In this document: positions 11,029-23,300 of the stretch, one piece after another | Position numbering within the stretch: the first letter of the stretch is position 1 | How the letters are laid out: each line of letters opens with the position of its first letter | Source: Liolophura sinensis | Taxonomy: Eukaryota; Mollusca; Polyplacophora; Chitonida; Chitonidae | Reading direction: 5' to 3' | Assembly (NCBI RefSeq): GCF_032854445.1 | Contig: NC_088301.1 | Span: 27,140,402 to 27,204,401 of the forward strand | Length of the DNA stretch: 64,000 bases | Notes under the pieces: generated by a model | Databases searched by the model: none | Seen by the model: only the letters and a program-made list of their open reading frames with translations | Told to the model about the DNA's origin: nothing | Position numbers and translations under genes: made by a program

Positions 11029-12239
11029 GGATCTATCATCTAGAGAATGATAAGTATTCTCCCTTCTAATTAAATTTGGTCCTACTGAAGATTTTCAACA
11101 AAGTCAGACTTAATTTTGTCTTAATTTCTAGGATGAAAAAAAGAATATATATGGTTACAAAGTAGCCAATTCTGTGCCATAATGGCAGCTTTTACCGCTT
11201 TAGAACGTAGTATTACATGCAGAGCTCATTAATATTTAAAGAACTTAATCACATGTACTATCTTTTAACTGGTCAAGCTTTCGACTGATGTGTGGTTAAA
11301 TTTTGTATTAAATAACAATGCATTTGCATAAATATATGAGAAATGAGACAAAATTCAGTAGAACTCGATGGACTGAAAATCTTCAGCACGGTCTTTGTAT
11401 TCCGCTTTCATGGCTGCTTCTTTGATGACATTTGTGCTTATCTTCTCATTATCGTTTCATTAACATCACTCATTGATGTACTCCCGTTTTGTTCTAATTC
11501 CCAAATTTATGAATCTACGTTGCATTTTAATGATTGTGCCAGTGTAAATATGGTTGCACGTATGGCTTTAAGTCTTTCTGTCAAGCAGCCACGTTTCGCT
11601 TTGGGCAGTTTTGTCATGCAAATTGTGGGACACACTTCATGTAATGCAAAATCCCACTTCTCAGCTTGTATTTTCTTCAAAAGTGATAGGACTGACGGAA
11701 CATCAGCCCATCTGATAACGTGTAAATCTCGTTCTAAAGTCTAATGTCATGTTACATGAAGTTCTCATTCAAATTGTATGTAAATTATCCCTGCTTTCCT
11801 ACATGTAAATGTATCACGACAAACATTTTTCTTATTGGTTGACGAATCCAGTATTTTTCCTCCTAAGTCATATGCTGTATGGAACTGTCCACTCAATGTT
11901 TCATTGATGACTTATTAACAGTGTATACGTTCCTGAACTCCTGAAATTGAAGACCTCTCGTTTCAAGGGAGACAACCTTTGATACCAATCCCATTTCACT
12001 TATAACACCTGATAAAACCAAGTGCTGATGAAGTTTGGACCGAGTGCTGATGTAATTATGTCACAATGCGGGGTGTCCCTCTATTTTTATACAAAAAGCA
12101 TGTGGTTGCTGTTGGCTTGTTGGTGAGTGAGTTTACAGCTGTTGAAGTGTATGCCAAGTTGTTAATGGTTGTGTTATTGTGGATATGTTAATATTGTAAA
12201 GTGTGACCCACATTTTGGTCACATTTTCTGGTGCAATTC

Positions 12240-12640
12240 TTTCAGGCTGCTGCCAAACTGAATGTCACACTGATTGACAATAGCTGAATACTCTGCTTTT
12301 TGTGTGCTGGAAATGTGTTGATTTCATGTTGATTAAAAATGGGTAAATCATCAAAAAAGCTTTGTTCGGGCTGAGAACCTGAATGTCTTATTGATAAAAC
12401 AAACATGGCTGAATACTCAAACAGTTTTTTTTTTCAGATGCAAAACTGAATGTCAAATTAATTAAAATTGGTTGAATCCTCAGATAGCTTATTGAAAATG
12501 GCTGAATCCTTATTTCGCTTTAAATCCATATATGCCTGCTTTAAAACTGTCATAATCTTGAATAACGCACATGTACAGATGAAACCCCACAAGCGAGGCT
12601 ATTCAGACTGCTTGAAAATGGCTGAAACCTGGAACAGCTA
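12240..12640. repeat. Diverged tandem repeat with ATGGCTGAAT motif
   Basis: Four or five degraded repetitions of a segment containing CTGAATGTC and GGCTGAATCCT, in the space downstream of ROCK. Confidence 0.5.
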
Positions 12641-14244
12641 TCCCGTCTTCTGTTCTGTTTTCTGACGCAAACAAATTCAAATTAACTCTCAAAAAAACAA
12701 AAAAACAAGAGCCCAAGTGTAAAGAGACCCATATTATTCAATGTGTCATAATTTATAAGTAATGGAGTTTTTGTGAGGAGTTTTTGAAACTATTAGGCTG
12801 CAACTAATCAATTACATGTAGTTGTCAGTTTGGAAGTGAACTAGTCTGAATCACAGCAGGGTATTGCGAGCAAAATGTGAATTACATGTAGTGTGTTTGA
12901 CCGAAAATTTCGTCCATGACTGAAAAGTTACTCATTTTGCCCATTCTGAAAGTTTTATTAACCTCATGAAGGTGTTCTGAAGTTATTTTAGAAGCCAAGA
13001 TGATATCCCACTGATGAAAATGTAAGCTTCAGCATTCAGAGGAGGATTTTATTACATTTGCCTCTGAAAACATTTTTCAGAAATAGCTCTGAAAACAGCT
13101 ATTTTAGCGTAAATGTAGTATAAATGGTTTTGCATGATTTGTTTGCATGGCAAGTGTTGTGTTAAACTTTGCATAATGAGTCAGCATTTATTCACCGGTA
13201 TGGTTGATGCAGAGTATGCACAGCTCTGTTTTTCACCTGAGTAAGTGAACTGGCTGTAACACCTATAGAATACATACATGAAAGTGCATTTACATTTTAC
13301 CCAGTGTTGAAGTAGAAAACTCCACACATATGCTGAAAATGTAAATGTTGATGCGCAGTTCTTTTTTCAGTGCTGGCATGTTGCCAAAGTCTTTATGTCA
13401 CAAGCTGACAGTTGATCCTTGGTTTACTGGACATGCTTGATTTGCGAGTCACAAGTGAAAAATTGTCACCCCATCCCCTCAACCCCACCCCCACGCTGGT
13501 TATGTCCTGAGATATATGTCCAAACGGTGCATCAGCAGTGAGTTTATAAAATCTATTGTACATTTATATGTGTATATATATATATATGGTGTAATCTGCT
13601 CTTGCCATTTCAGGTACTGTTTGGTTCATGTGTAAGGCTCTTGACAATAACTTGAAATGTATGTGTTGTAGGTAACAATATAGGGTGTCTTTAGGCCGGC
13701 CCCTACTACGTCATATGTACCATCATTTTTGTTAGAAGCCATACATATAGGTTACATAATTTGTTTGCTTTAATTTAACTCCTGTTTAACTCTTTTTTTT
13801 TTATGTTATTCATCCTGGTAAATCTTCATTCTGGGTTTTGTTGATGTGAAGTTCTGTATACTTAGTGCTGATTGGTCCACGTGTGTGAGGACCTTTTGAC
13901 TGATGGGCGGATGTTCCTTTCACAAAAGTTTGACCCTCATTTGTACATGTTGATCATTTCTACAGAAAAACTGTATATAAACTCCATATTGTACGAGAAT
14001 GCATGTTATACTCTGATCGAACACTCATTCCCACAGCTTGTACAAAATCGTAGATTCGTTTCCATGATTTACATATTGTTTTTCTTTCCTAGGGATAGTT
14101 GACCTCCAACCAAACCCCTGAGTAAACTAATTACTTAATAATACACTTTATTAAATCCTGTTTCCTTGGTTTTAATTTGTTTTAACTTTGTGCTGGGTCA
14201 TATTGAGGTTTCATCTTGGCAATATTTTGCACATACTTTTGACA

Positions 14245-14355
14245 CAATGACCCAGGAGCCTCTCACCAATGCAATCATGTAAGTTCATGTTCAGCTCCTT
14301 CTGCAGTTGGCTTCCTCTCCAGTTGTACGTGGGAAGGTCTTGCACCAACCACACA
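14245..14355 (+). mobile_element. SINE A, 3'-truncated fragment
   Basis: AATGACCCAGGAGCCTCTCA to GTACGTGGGAAGGTCT, then unrelated sequence. Confidence 0.8.
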
Positions 14356-14952
14356 GGTCAGTTTACCCTTATTCATCCAATCGCCACAAAACTGGATATG
14401 GATTTAACAGACGCAACAAAAATGGTAGTTTTTGAATAAATACAATAGGCCATATACATTTATTTTATATTTATGCAACAGCTTCACTAGCTGAAACTAA
14501 AAACAGCCATTACACAGATCACATGAGGGGGGAAAAATACTGCACAATTTCCTCTGCATATTAAACAAAATAACAATGCCTAGCACCATGACACCGCTTG
14601 ATACACGTCTTACAACCATGACAGAAGACACTTCAGAATGCGACTTTTAACATTGACAAAGCCAGCTTAACCAGACTGTTTAATTGCACAAGGAAATTTA
14701 AATGAAGAATTTTGTTCAGCAATTAACTGAAACAAGCATAATCTCTTGAACTACTCTAATTTATAGTATGTTACCTCCCTTAAGTCAGCCAGCCAGCCAG
14801 CCAGTGATATGTTCCAAAATTTTCTAAATTTAACCCATATGGGTTCACAGAGCCCAGACAGCATTGTACTCTGTCTTAACAAAATGCCTCAGATATTTAC
14901 ATGTACATTGTTTCACAGCAACAAACTGAATCCACTGAAAACACAGATTTGT

Positions 14953-14998
<46 letters not shown>

Positions 14999-15937
14999 TT
15001 AGTAAATGCAAGATTTATCCACGAACATTAGCACTGTACACACAACTGAAAATGACCCAAAACTGAATTATGGTAGCCTAGAGGTTAATAGAGCGTCTTC
15101 TTCAATCCTGAAGAAAACTTATACGTTTGCAGGCTAGACACCCCTATTGGTATATACACACATGTAAAGTGTCTGTGCTTCAGTGAGGCAGCATGGCTAC
15201 AGTGTCTCTGCCTATTTAAGTGAGGCAGCATGGTCAGTGATAGAACCGACAGTTAGCAGACATGATGCATGTACCAGGACTGCAAGCTGTCTTGAAACTA
15301 CAATGGAATAGACAATGATAAACAAACATTCCAGTTTTACCCTGTAAAATGAGAAAAATGAGATGTCAATTTACAATAGAGATAATACATTAATGCACCG
15401 GTCATCAAAGTACATTAACACTGTACAAACTACTGTGATGGCTTAGAGGTTTGCGCATCTTCCTCTAGAGTAAGAGGCCCCAGTTTCAATTCTGGGTTGT
15501 TTCAACCAATGTTGGGAGAGGATACAACTAGTACTGGTTAGTCTTGGTATTTGTGATACAGTGTCTCTATATCAGTGAGGCAGCAGGTCAGTACTGGAAC
15601 TGACGGTTAATATCTGATACATGTGTGACAATGATGAGAATTTCCCCAATGATAACACCTAACCTGCACAGCTTCTCGACAAGTGAACGGTGAAAATGCA
15701 TCAACATGTAAGAAAATTTCCGAACAGATAAAGTTTCATAAATGTAGCTAACTGCTAAGAGATTGGTCCCATGATCGTTAATACACTAAATGTATGGATT
15801 CATGCTTGGGAAGTCTGTACATATCACGTCAGAATCACAGAGAATATGGGAATGTGCAGGCCAAATAAAATTAAATGCTAACTTATTGAATTCATAAAAT
15901 TAAGAAACTCCATACTGATGTCATTTGCATTCAATTG

Positions 15938-16045
15938 CTCACCAATGCAGTGGCTGTTAGTTCAAGGTCACGCCGGCTTCCTCTTCGGTTGCACATGGAA
16001 TCGTGTTGACCAGTTTCCTTCCACTATAATGCTGACTGCCATCAT
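15938..16045 (+). mobile_element. SINE A fragment, left arm of an inverted pair
   Basis: CTCACCAATGCAGTGGCTGT to CACTATAATGCTGACTGCCA, then directly an opposite-strand copy. Confidence 0.8.
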
Positions 16046-16186
16046 ATATAATTTATTTATTTATTTGATTGGTGTTTTACGCCGTACCCAAAAATATTTT
16101 ACTTATGCAATGGCAGTCAGTATTATGGTGGGAGGAAACCGGGCACAGCCCGGGGGAAACCCACAACCATCTGCAGGTTGCTGACA
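16046..16186 (-). mobile_element. SINE A 3' half, right arm of an inverted pair
   Basis: TTATTTATTTGATTGGTGTT then TTACGCCGTAC through CCGCAGGTTGC-like sequence (complement of the SINE body). Confidence 0.88.
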
Positions 16187-16194
16187 GACGTTCC

Positions 16195-16352
16195 ACACTG
16201 GCCATTACATCAACTCTGGCCAGTGAGTTACATCCACAACAACCAGTGAGTTACATCAACACTGGCCAGTGACTTACATCAACTCTGGCCAGTGAGTTAC
16301 ATCCACAACAACCAGTGAGTTACATCAACACTGGCCAGTGAGCTACATCAAA
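16195..16352. repeat. 23-bp minisatellite with 69-bp higher order
   Basis: Units around GGCCAGTGAGTTACATCAAC; three variants in order form a 69-bp block present twice. It lies about 0.9 kb beyond the WDR11 stop codon. Confidence 0.9.
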
Positions 16353-17197
16353 GGTTTAAATGAGACAATTAGATCTATAGGCTGTTGCGTTCGTCCATTG
16401 ATCATGTTTTTGTCATCATATCCCTTAACAAGTGTGTTAAATGACATTGACTATTTGCTGGATATCACAGCTATGATGAATTTGCATCTCTACTGATGGA
16501 AACCATTTTGGACTGACATGCACATTTTCATAAGTATTCAATATTGTGATAAAGCAACACAATATGAAACAGAGTTTAATGGGTTGTGTCAAAGTGGAGT
16601 TGAACTGAACTGGTCAAGTTTTGTGTGAAAAAATTAAACCTGCAAAGGGCAGACAGGCAGTCTTGCCCAGGTGTGCTGTTCGTGAAGTCAATAGATTATT
16701 ATTAATACATTTGACAGATGAATTCTCCAAGCAGACTGGCAGCCATCACAGACATGAGAAGGAGGAGAAAATTATACTTGTATGGAAATGTACCCAAACC
16801 CTACGGATGTTATCTGATAAATGGGGACACATTAAAATACATACTAGGTAATTACATTTAACCAGAGTAACACAGAGTATTAATAGGTGCGTAGTTGGTG
16901 CACAACTCACCAGCTAGGTCTAACCAAGCACAAAACAGCAGCTTGCTTCATAGATATATAATAATAATAATAATAATAACTATAAAAGTATCTCCCAACC
17001 AACACTTTTAACTTTTCTTATATCATAACCATAAAACTCTGTATAAATTCCCCCCCACGGTTGTCCATGACTAGTCACACTTGAAAATGCTCAGCGTTAC
17101 AACTACACGAAACTGTGTTGAAAAACTGTCCAAATACTCAACTCAGCATGTGTCCAGACACTGTCCAAATATACATCATGTACACATGTAGCAGATA

Positions 17198-17340
17198 TTA
17201 TCCAAAGAGAATTTCCACTTCCTTCAGAAACTGAGCGCCTTTGTCTCCAGCCAGCTCACAGTAGTATTCAGCTGCTTTCCTGTGTCGCAGATTAGTGAGG
17301 TAGCGGGCGTACTCCAGGTAAACTGCTTCAAACAGTGGTG
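17198..17340 (-). CDS. WDR11: WDR11 exon 31 (stop)
   Basis: Acceptor CTTTTTTAG. Encodes PLFEAVYLEYARYLTNLRHR then KAAEYYCELAGDKGAQFLKE and VEILFG, followed by TAA. It is shorter than the vertebrate end, which has an additional acidic tail. Confidence 0.94.
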
Positions 17341-20300
17341 CTAAAAAAGTGACGTAAAGATGTGCTGACAAGTCGAAAACATTGTTTCAGAGACACAGGA
17401 AAAACACTTGTGCTGACAGGTTGAAAACAGTGTTGTAGAGACATGGGGAAGAGAGTAGTGCGGATGGGTTGAAAACAGTGTTGTAGAGACACGGGGAAGA
17501 GAGTAGTGCTGACGGGCTGAAAACAGTGTTGTTGAGACATGGGGAAGAGAGTAGTGCTGACAGGTTGAAAACAGAGTTATAGAAACAGGGGGAAGAGAGT
17601 AGTACTGACAGATTGAAAACAGTGTTGTAGAGACATGGGAAAAGAGTAGTGCTGACAGATGGAAAACAGTGTTGTAGTGACATGGGAAAGAGAATAGTGC
17701 TGACAGGTTGAAAACAGTGTTTTAGAGATATGGAGAAGGGAGTAGTGCTGACGGGTTGAAAACAGTGTTGTACAGACATTAGGAAGAGAGTATTGCTGAC
17801 GAGTTGAAAACAGTGTTGTTGAGACATGGGAAGAGAGTAGTGCTGACAGATGGAAAACAGTGTTGTAGAGACATGGGGAAGAGAATAGTGCTGACGGTTG
17901 AAAACTGTTTTATAGACATGGAGAAGAGAATAGTGCTGACGGGTTGAAAACAGTGTTGTACAGACATTAGGAAGAGAGTATTGCTGACGAGATGAAAACA
18001 GTGTTGTACAGATGGTTAATACTAATTTGAAGAATTGCAACAATAGCAGCACTGTAGCAGGGAAAATACAGTAGTTGGGGAAATAAAACAAAAAAATCCA
18101 AGAAAATAAATATCCAATTACATAAGCTAAATACGTACATGTATGGGGGTAGATGGCAAAGACAAAAGAGTGCAAATGTACCCATTTACTAGTCATTACT
18201 ACCTGGTTATTTAACCACATAATTTGTCAATTAAACAGAACTGCAATGCACTGAATACTCAGTGCCAATACATCTTATTACTCCCAAACTACACTTACAA
18301 GTTTCCTCAGTCTTCTCTAACAGTCCAAACTCCATGCAGGCTTCCAGAAAGCAGACGGCTCTGTCAAAATGTCTCATCCCGTACAACATCTCCACAACCT
18401 TGAGGAACTGACCCAAGGACAACATGACCAACACAGCCTTACTCTGTGAATGTAGAATGCGGAGATCAACGATGGACTGGATGGTAAAGGCATCGATATA
18501 TGCAACAAGAATCAGAGGTGTAGCAAGGCTACAAGTGGCGTAGCCCTGCGATATATGCATGTAGAGATGTAGCAGAACTACATATAGTGTAGCAGAACTA
18601 CATGTAGTGTAGCATCCCAAAAACAAAAGTTTCAGAACCTCAAGACAATCTCGTCGGTTAACACGCTAGCGCAGCGTAATGACCCAGAAGCCTCTCACCA
18701 ATGCAGTCGCTGTGAGTTCAAGACCAGCTCATGCTGGCTTCCTCTCCGGCCATATGTGGGAAGGTCTGCCAGCAGCCTGCGGATGGTCGTGGGTTTCCTC
18801 CTGGCTCTGCTCGGTTTCCACCCACCATAATGCTGGCCGCCGTCGTATAAGTGAAATATTCTTGAGTACAACGTAAAACAGCAATCATGAAGATCTGTTG
18901 AAAACTGATAACAATTGACCCAAACATAAAGCCTTACTCTGAGGCTACATATACATTTGTGAAGTGAACGTGAGCACGCCAAGTCCAGAACATGGTAGTT
19001 TTTACCAAAACAGAAAAATCAAGTACCGTTTCAAGTTTCATGAACGTATCATGAAAACCTGGACAACAGCTGACCCAAACAAAAAAGCTTACTTCGTACC
19101 GGTGAACTAAAAATGCAAATATCCCTATTTAGTCATAATGCTTAAATCCACAAATTTTGTTCACCATTTCCACCAATTTTCATATAGACAATGTGAAAAC
19201 TGTTGAAATATTTGACCCAAACATAAAACATTACACTGGCCTACAAAACTGAACAGTCTAAAAAACCTAACAATTTGAATACAAATGCAAACATCCCAAA
19301 TTTATAATCAAAATCAGCAAATGTTCAAATTATGTTCATCATTCCAACCAAGTTTCATAAAGGTGATGTGAAAACTGAAACTAGCAGACCCAAACAAAAG
19401 CTGTTACTCAACTGACCCAATCAAAAAAGCTGACTCTGACTCTGACACCGACGGACCTTTTCTCCCACACTCAAAATACCTTGCCTTACTTCGTCACAGT
19501 GAGCTAAAAACTGGCTTCTTGTAAATAAAATGACTTCTGAAGTTAGGACAATGAACTTATAAACTTAATGCAGTGAAAAGAAACACAAACTATGTTCTAA
19601 AGCTATCAGAATTCCGCTGGTGCTCAGACTGACCTTTTGGTTGGCATGAGGCCCACACAGATGATCTGCCCACCTCTTCATCACCTCACTATATTCTGAG
19701 AACTGCAAGCTGGCCTGAGAAGACAAAATGAGCACATGAAAATTGTTATTCTGTAGTCTAACAATGCATAATGAGCTCTTGAGAACTTTTTATGTGATCT
19801 GACCACAAAACTATCTGCACAAGAGAACTGTTATTCTTTGTCTTAACAGCACAAAGTCTGTACCATTACATGAGAACTATTATTCTGTGTCAAAAACAGC
19901 ACAAAGTCTGTACTGCTACATGAGAACAGTTATTCTGTGTCAAAAACAGCACAAAGTCTTTACTGCTACATGAGAACAGTTATTCTGTGTCAAAAACAGC
20001 AGAAAGTCTTTACTGCTACATGAGAACAGTTATTTTGTGTAAAAAAAAACAGGACAAAGTCTGTACAGCTACATGAGAACAGTTATTCTGTGTGAAGAAC
20101 AGCACCAAATCTCTACTGCTACAGGAGAATAGTTAATGTGTGCATTAACAGCACAAAGTCTATATCGTTACATGAGAATAGTTATTCTGTGTCAAAAACA
20201 GCACAAAATCTGTACTGCTACATGAGAACAGTTATTCTGTGTCAAAAACAGCAGAAAGTCTTTACTGCTACATGAGAACTATTATTCTGTGTCAAAAACA

Positions 20301-23300
20301 GCACAAAGTCTGTACTGCTACATGAGAACAGTTATTCTGTGTGAAGAACAGCACCAAATCTGTACTGCTACAGGAGAACCGTTAATGTGTGCATTAACAG
20401 CACAAAGTCTGTACCGTTACATGAGAACAGTTATTTTGTGTCTTAACAGCACAAAATTTGTACCGCTACATGAGAACTTTTATTCTGTGGCCTGACAACA
20501 CAACTGTCAATAAAGAAGAGCTGCTATTCTGTGATCTGACAATACAAAACCCTCTAGCCTAGTCGGCATTGTAAACTACATTACCTTAGCGAGCCAGGCT
20601 GCCTGATGCCAGACCCCATAAGTCTGGAGATAGCGACAGGCATCTAGTCCCTTGTCTATCAGACACAGCAACTGGACGCCCTCTGCAACAGGAATAGGCC
20701 ATGTTTACGTTTTACAATAAAGAACACTTAAATGTTAGATAGAGACTGACTAGTGCAGAAGGATATTTCACATGTAAAGTGACAATAAGTTAAATGAGTG
20801 GAGGAAAGCAGGGTGCCTGGAGCAAACCATGGACCTTTGGCAAGTAACTGAAACACTTTTGTAAGAACGTACAGATTTTCACTGGAAGAATAAACTCAAT
20901 GTGTATGCCACTACCTTGGTTATGGCCTAATGATTTGAACTGAACTGGAAATGGGACAGTGTTTATTAGTAGAAATTTACCAGAGAGGCGACCATTAGCG
21001 ATGAGGTTGGTGGCGACCAGTTTGATAGTGCTCTGCGAGGCTCCTGATGAACGAATACTGGCGACCAGGCAGGCTCTGTAAACAGAAAAGTCCACAAAGC
21101 ATAAGAGAGTATTTCAAAAGCAGGATCATACCATACAACATAGGGAGTTCTCTTGAACTGTCTTACTCAGAATCTAGAGTAGCTATATTCGAAATAAAAT
21201 TTCATCTGTCATGAAATTATTCATTTTGCCTTTAGAGAGTTCTGTGGATCATACAAAAGTTCTTTCAGTTTTTTTCGTTCAACCGCAGGATAATATTCTA
21301 CAGGTTTAATGTAAGTTTCAGCAGAAAACATAATGTTTTTTACCCTTTTTTTGTCTCTATTTGATTTTCTCAGGCTGATACCAGACCCGTCTGCTATGCC
21401 TCTTCAAGACATATCAAACATTTGAAAACAGTAAGCCATTAACATTGCTTGGAAAAACTGTGCAGTTTCACTTCGGCGTTACAATAAAAAACGTTATCCT
21501 CAAAAGATGACATTAATATAACCTGAGCTGCACATCAGTGAGTTCAGGCATTAAGGAGTGCCATACAAAATTCAGTCAACTGCCTTAGACTAGGCATATG
21601 CATGGTAGTGACACTATGATGTAGCGCAGCATCTTTATGGCAGAAAGGATATGATTTGGTTATATTTATAAAGGATATACGACGAGTGACCCATTATATC
21701 AGTTTCATTATTAAACGGTGGCGAGGAACACAGGAAAATTACATCACGAGTTTAAATAAATTTGATATAATGGGTCATGAATTGATGTAATTTGTTGCTC
21801 GCCAAAGGCTCAGAACAAATGAAAATTAGATCACGAGTTTAATAAATCTGATATAATGGATCAAGAATTGCATATCCTATTTATCCCATAAACTATTCTG
21901 AATGGATTTAGGTGGTTAATAGAGAAGATAACGTTTGTTTGTTTTGACAAGTATGTAAATGAGATGCGTATTGATATTGATATATGTGAAACGGTTGGAG
22001 CCGAACCACACATTTAACTACACAGCAGTTTTTGAAAACATTGAAGAAGTCCATGATTTCTGGGAACAGAAAACATACCACAGTCCTTTAGTGTGCTATA
22101 AAATGACGTGCTTTGATTTTTTTTTCTCAAAAATGTCGGCATTCATAACTGTTCATTTATGGAAACATTTGGCTCCAAAATTGTAACCTAAATATAGGTC
22201 GTATCTCAATGACGTCACGTGATGACATTTAGGGTGCGCGAAGTGGTGATGTTGAAATCATACTAAACAGAATATTTAAATTTACGCTTTTAATGTGAAT
22301 AATTCACTCAAAACTTATTTGCTGATCTTACTAACCACCACGGAGCTTGGAGAATGCATCAAAACAGTGCCAAACAATCAAGAATATTTTACTCATATGA
22401 CAGGGGTTAGTTTTATGGCTAGAGAATCTCACCAATGCGGTCGCTGTGAGTTCAAGTCTAGCTTCCTCTCCAGCTGTATGTGGGAAGGTCTGACAGCAAC
22501 CTGTGGATGGTCCTGGGTTGCCTCCCACCACAACGCTGGCCATCATGGTATAAATGAAATATTCTTGAGTATGGTGTGAAACATCAATCAAACAAATAAA
22601 TATGGATGCAGAAAACCACTGACCTTTGGCAAGTCTCTGACAAAACTTTGCCCTGTGTGACGTACAGAGGTGCACAATATATTGGTGGAAGATAGCTGGG
22701 CTTCAACAAACGGAAGACTAGCAAAGGCTGGGTCACACGAGTGTCGTCAACTGATTGTTTTCACTGCGCCTCTACTGATTCATTGAGAATCTACAAATTC
22801 CCCGTTCAAGGTTAGGATTGAACTCACACTTCACTAATCATACATCAATACACATTTGGTTCAGGACAACCTAGTTACACACAGACATGGTTTCCCAATC
22901 ATATCAAGGCGTATTCCTATGCACACTTACAAAAGCGAGTCGACATAGTAGCTGTCATTCTCAGACTCCGTCTCTAACAGCAGCTGTACAGCACGGTCGG
23001 TCTGACCCAGAAGAATGTAGTTCTCTGCGCACTTCTTGGTGTGTTCATACGTCGCTCGTTTACTGTCGTGTAGGGCCACGCGATCCAACTGATACTTCTG
23101 ATAATGACAGCAATATACATCCTGATGAAATCTTCAAATACAACATAACAGCTAAACACACTTTACAAAGTACAAGTCATGACAAAACTAACCAGTAACT
23201 TGCCTGTGGTATATGTTTAACAATTTTACGCACTCGGAGGATAAGTCCCCTAATTCTTCTAATTTTTGGGATACCTGGTCTGCTCTTTTCAGCCAATATA

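Larger units (their letters stand above)
10796..17197. other. Convergent intergenic space: 3' UTRs of ROCK and WDR11
   Basis: No coding exon recognised. It contains TA microsatellites, a diverged tandem repeat (12240-12640), SINE fragments and a 23-bp minisatellite. An AATAAA occurs on + near 14436 and its complement TTTATT near 14460, so both transcripts could end there, but single hexamers do not prove it. The 133-codon open frame at 11343-11744 has no recognisable features. Confidence 0.7.
21076..22930. other. WDR11 intron 26
   Basis: No gene seen. Holds a foldback element (21671-21880), a SINE A copy and a family C core near 22619. The remainder is unique AT-rich sequence. Confidence 0.7.

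Noticed and set aside
11343..11744. 133-codon open frame on plus strand after ROCK
   Set aside because: No homology, composition like surrounding 3' UTR, no splice or start context.
17387..18220. 277-codon open frame on minus strand
   Set aside because: Stop-free frame through the 48-bp array in the last WDR11 intron.
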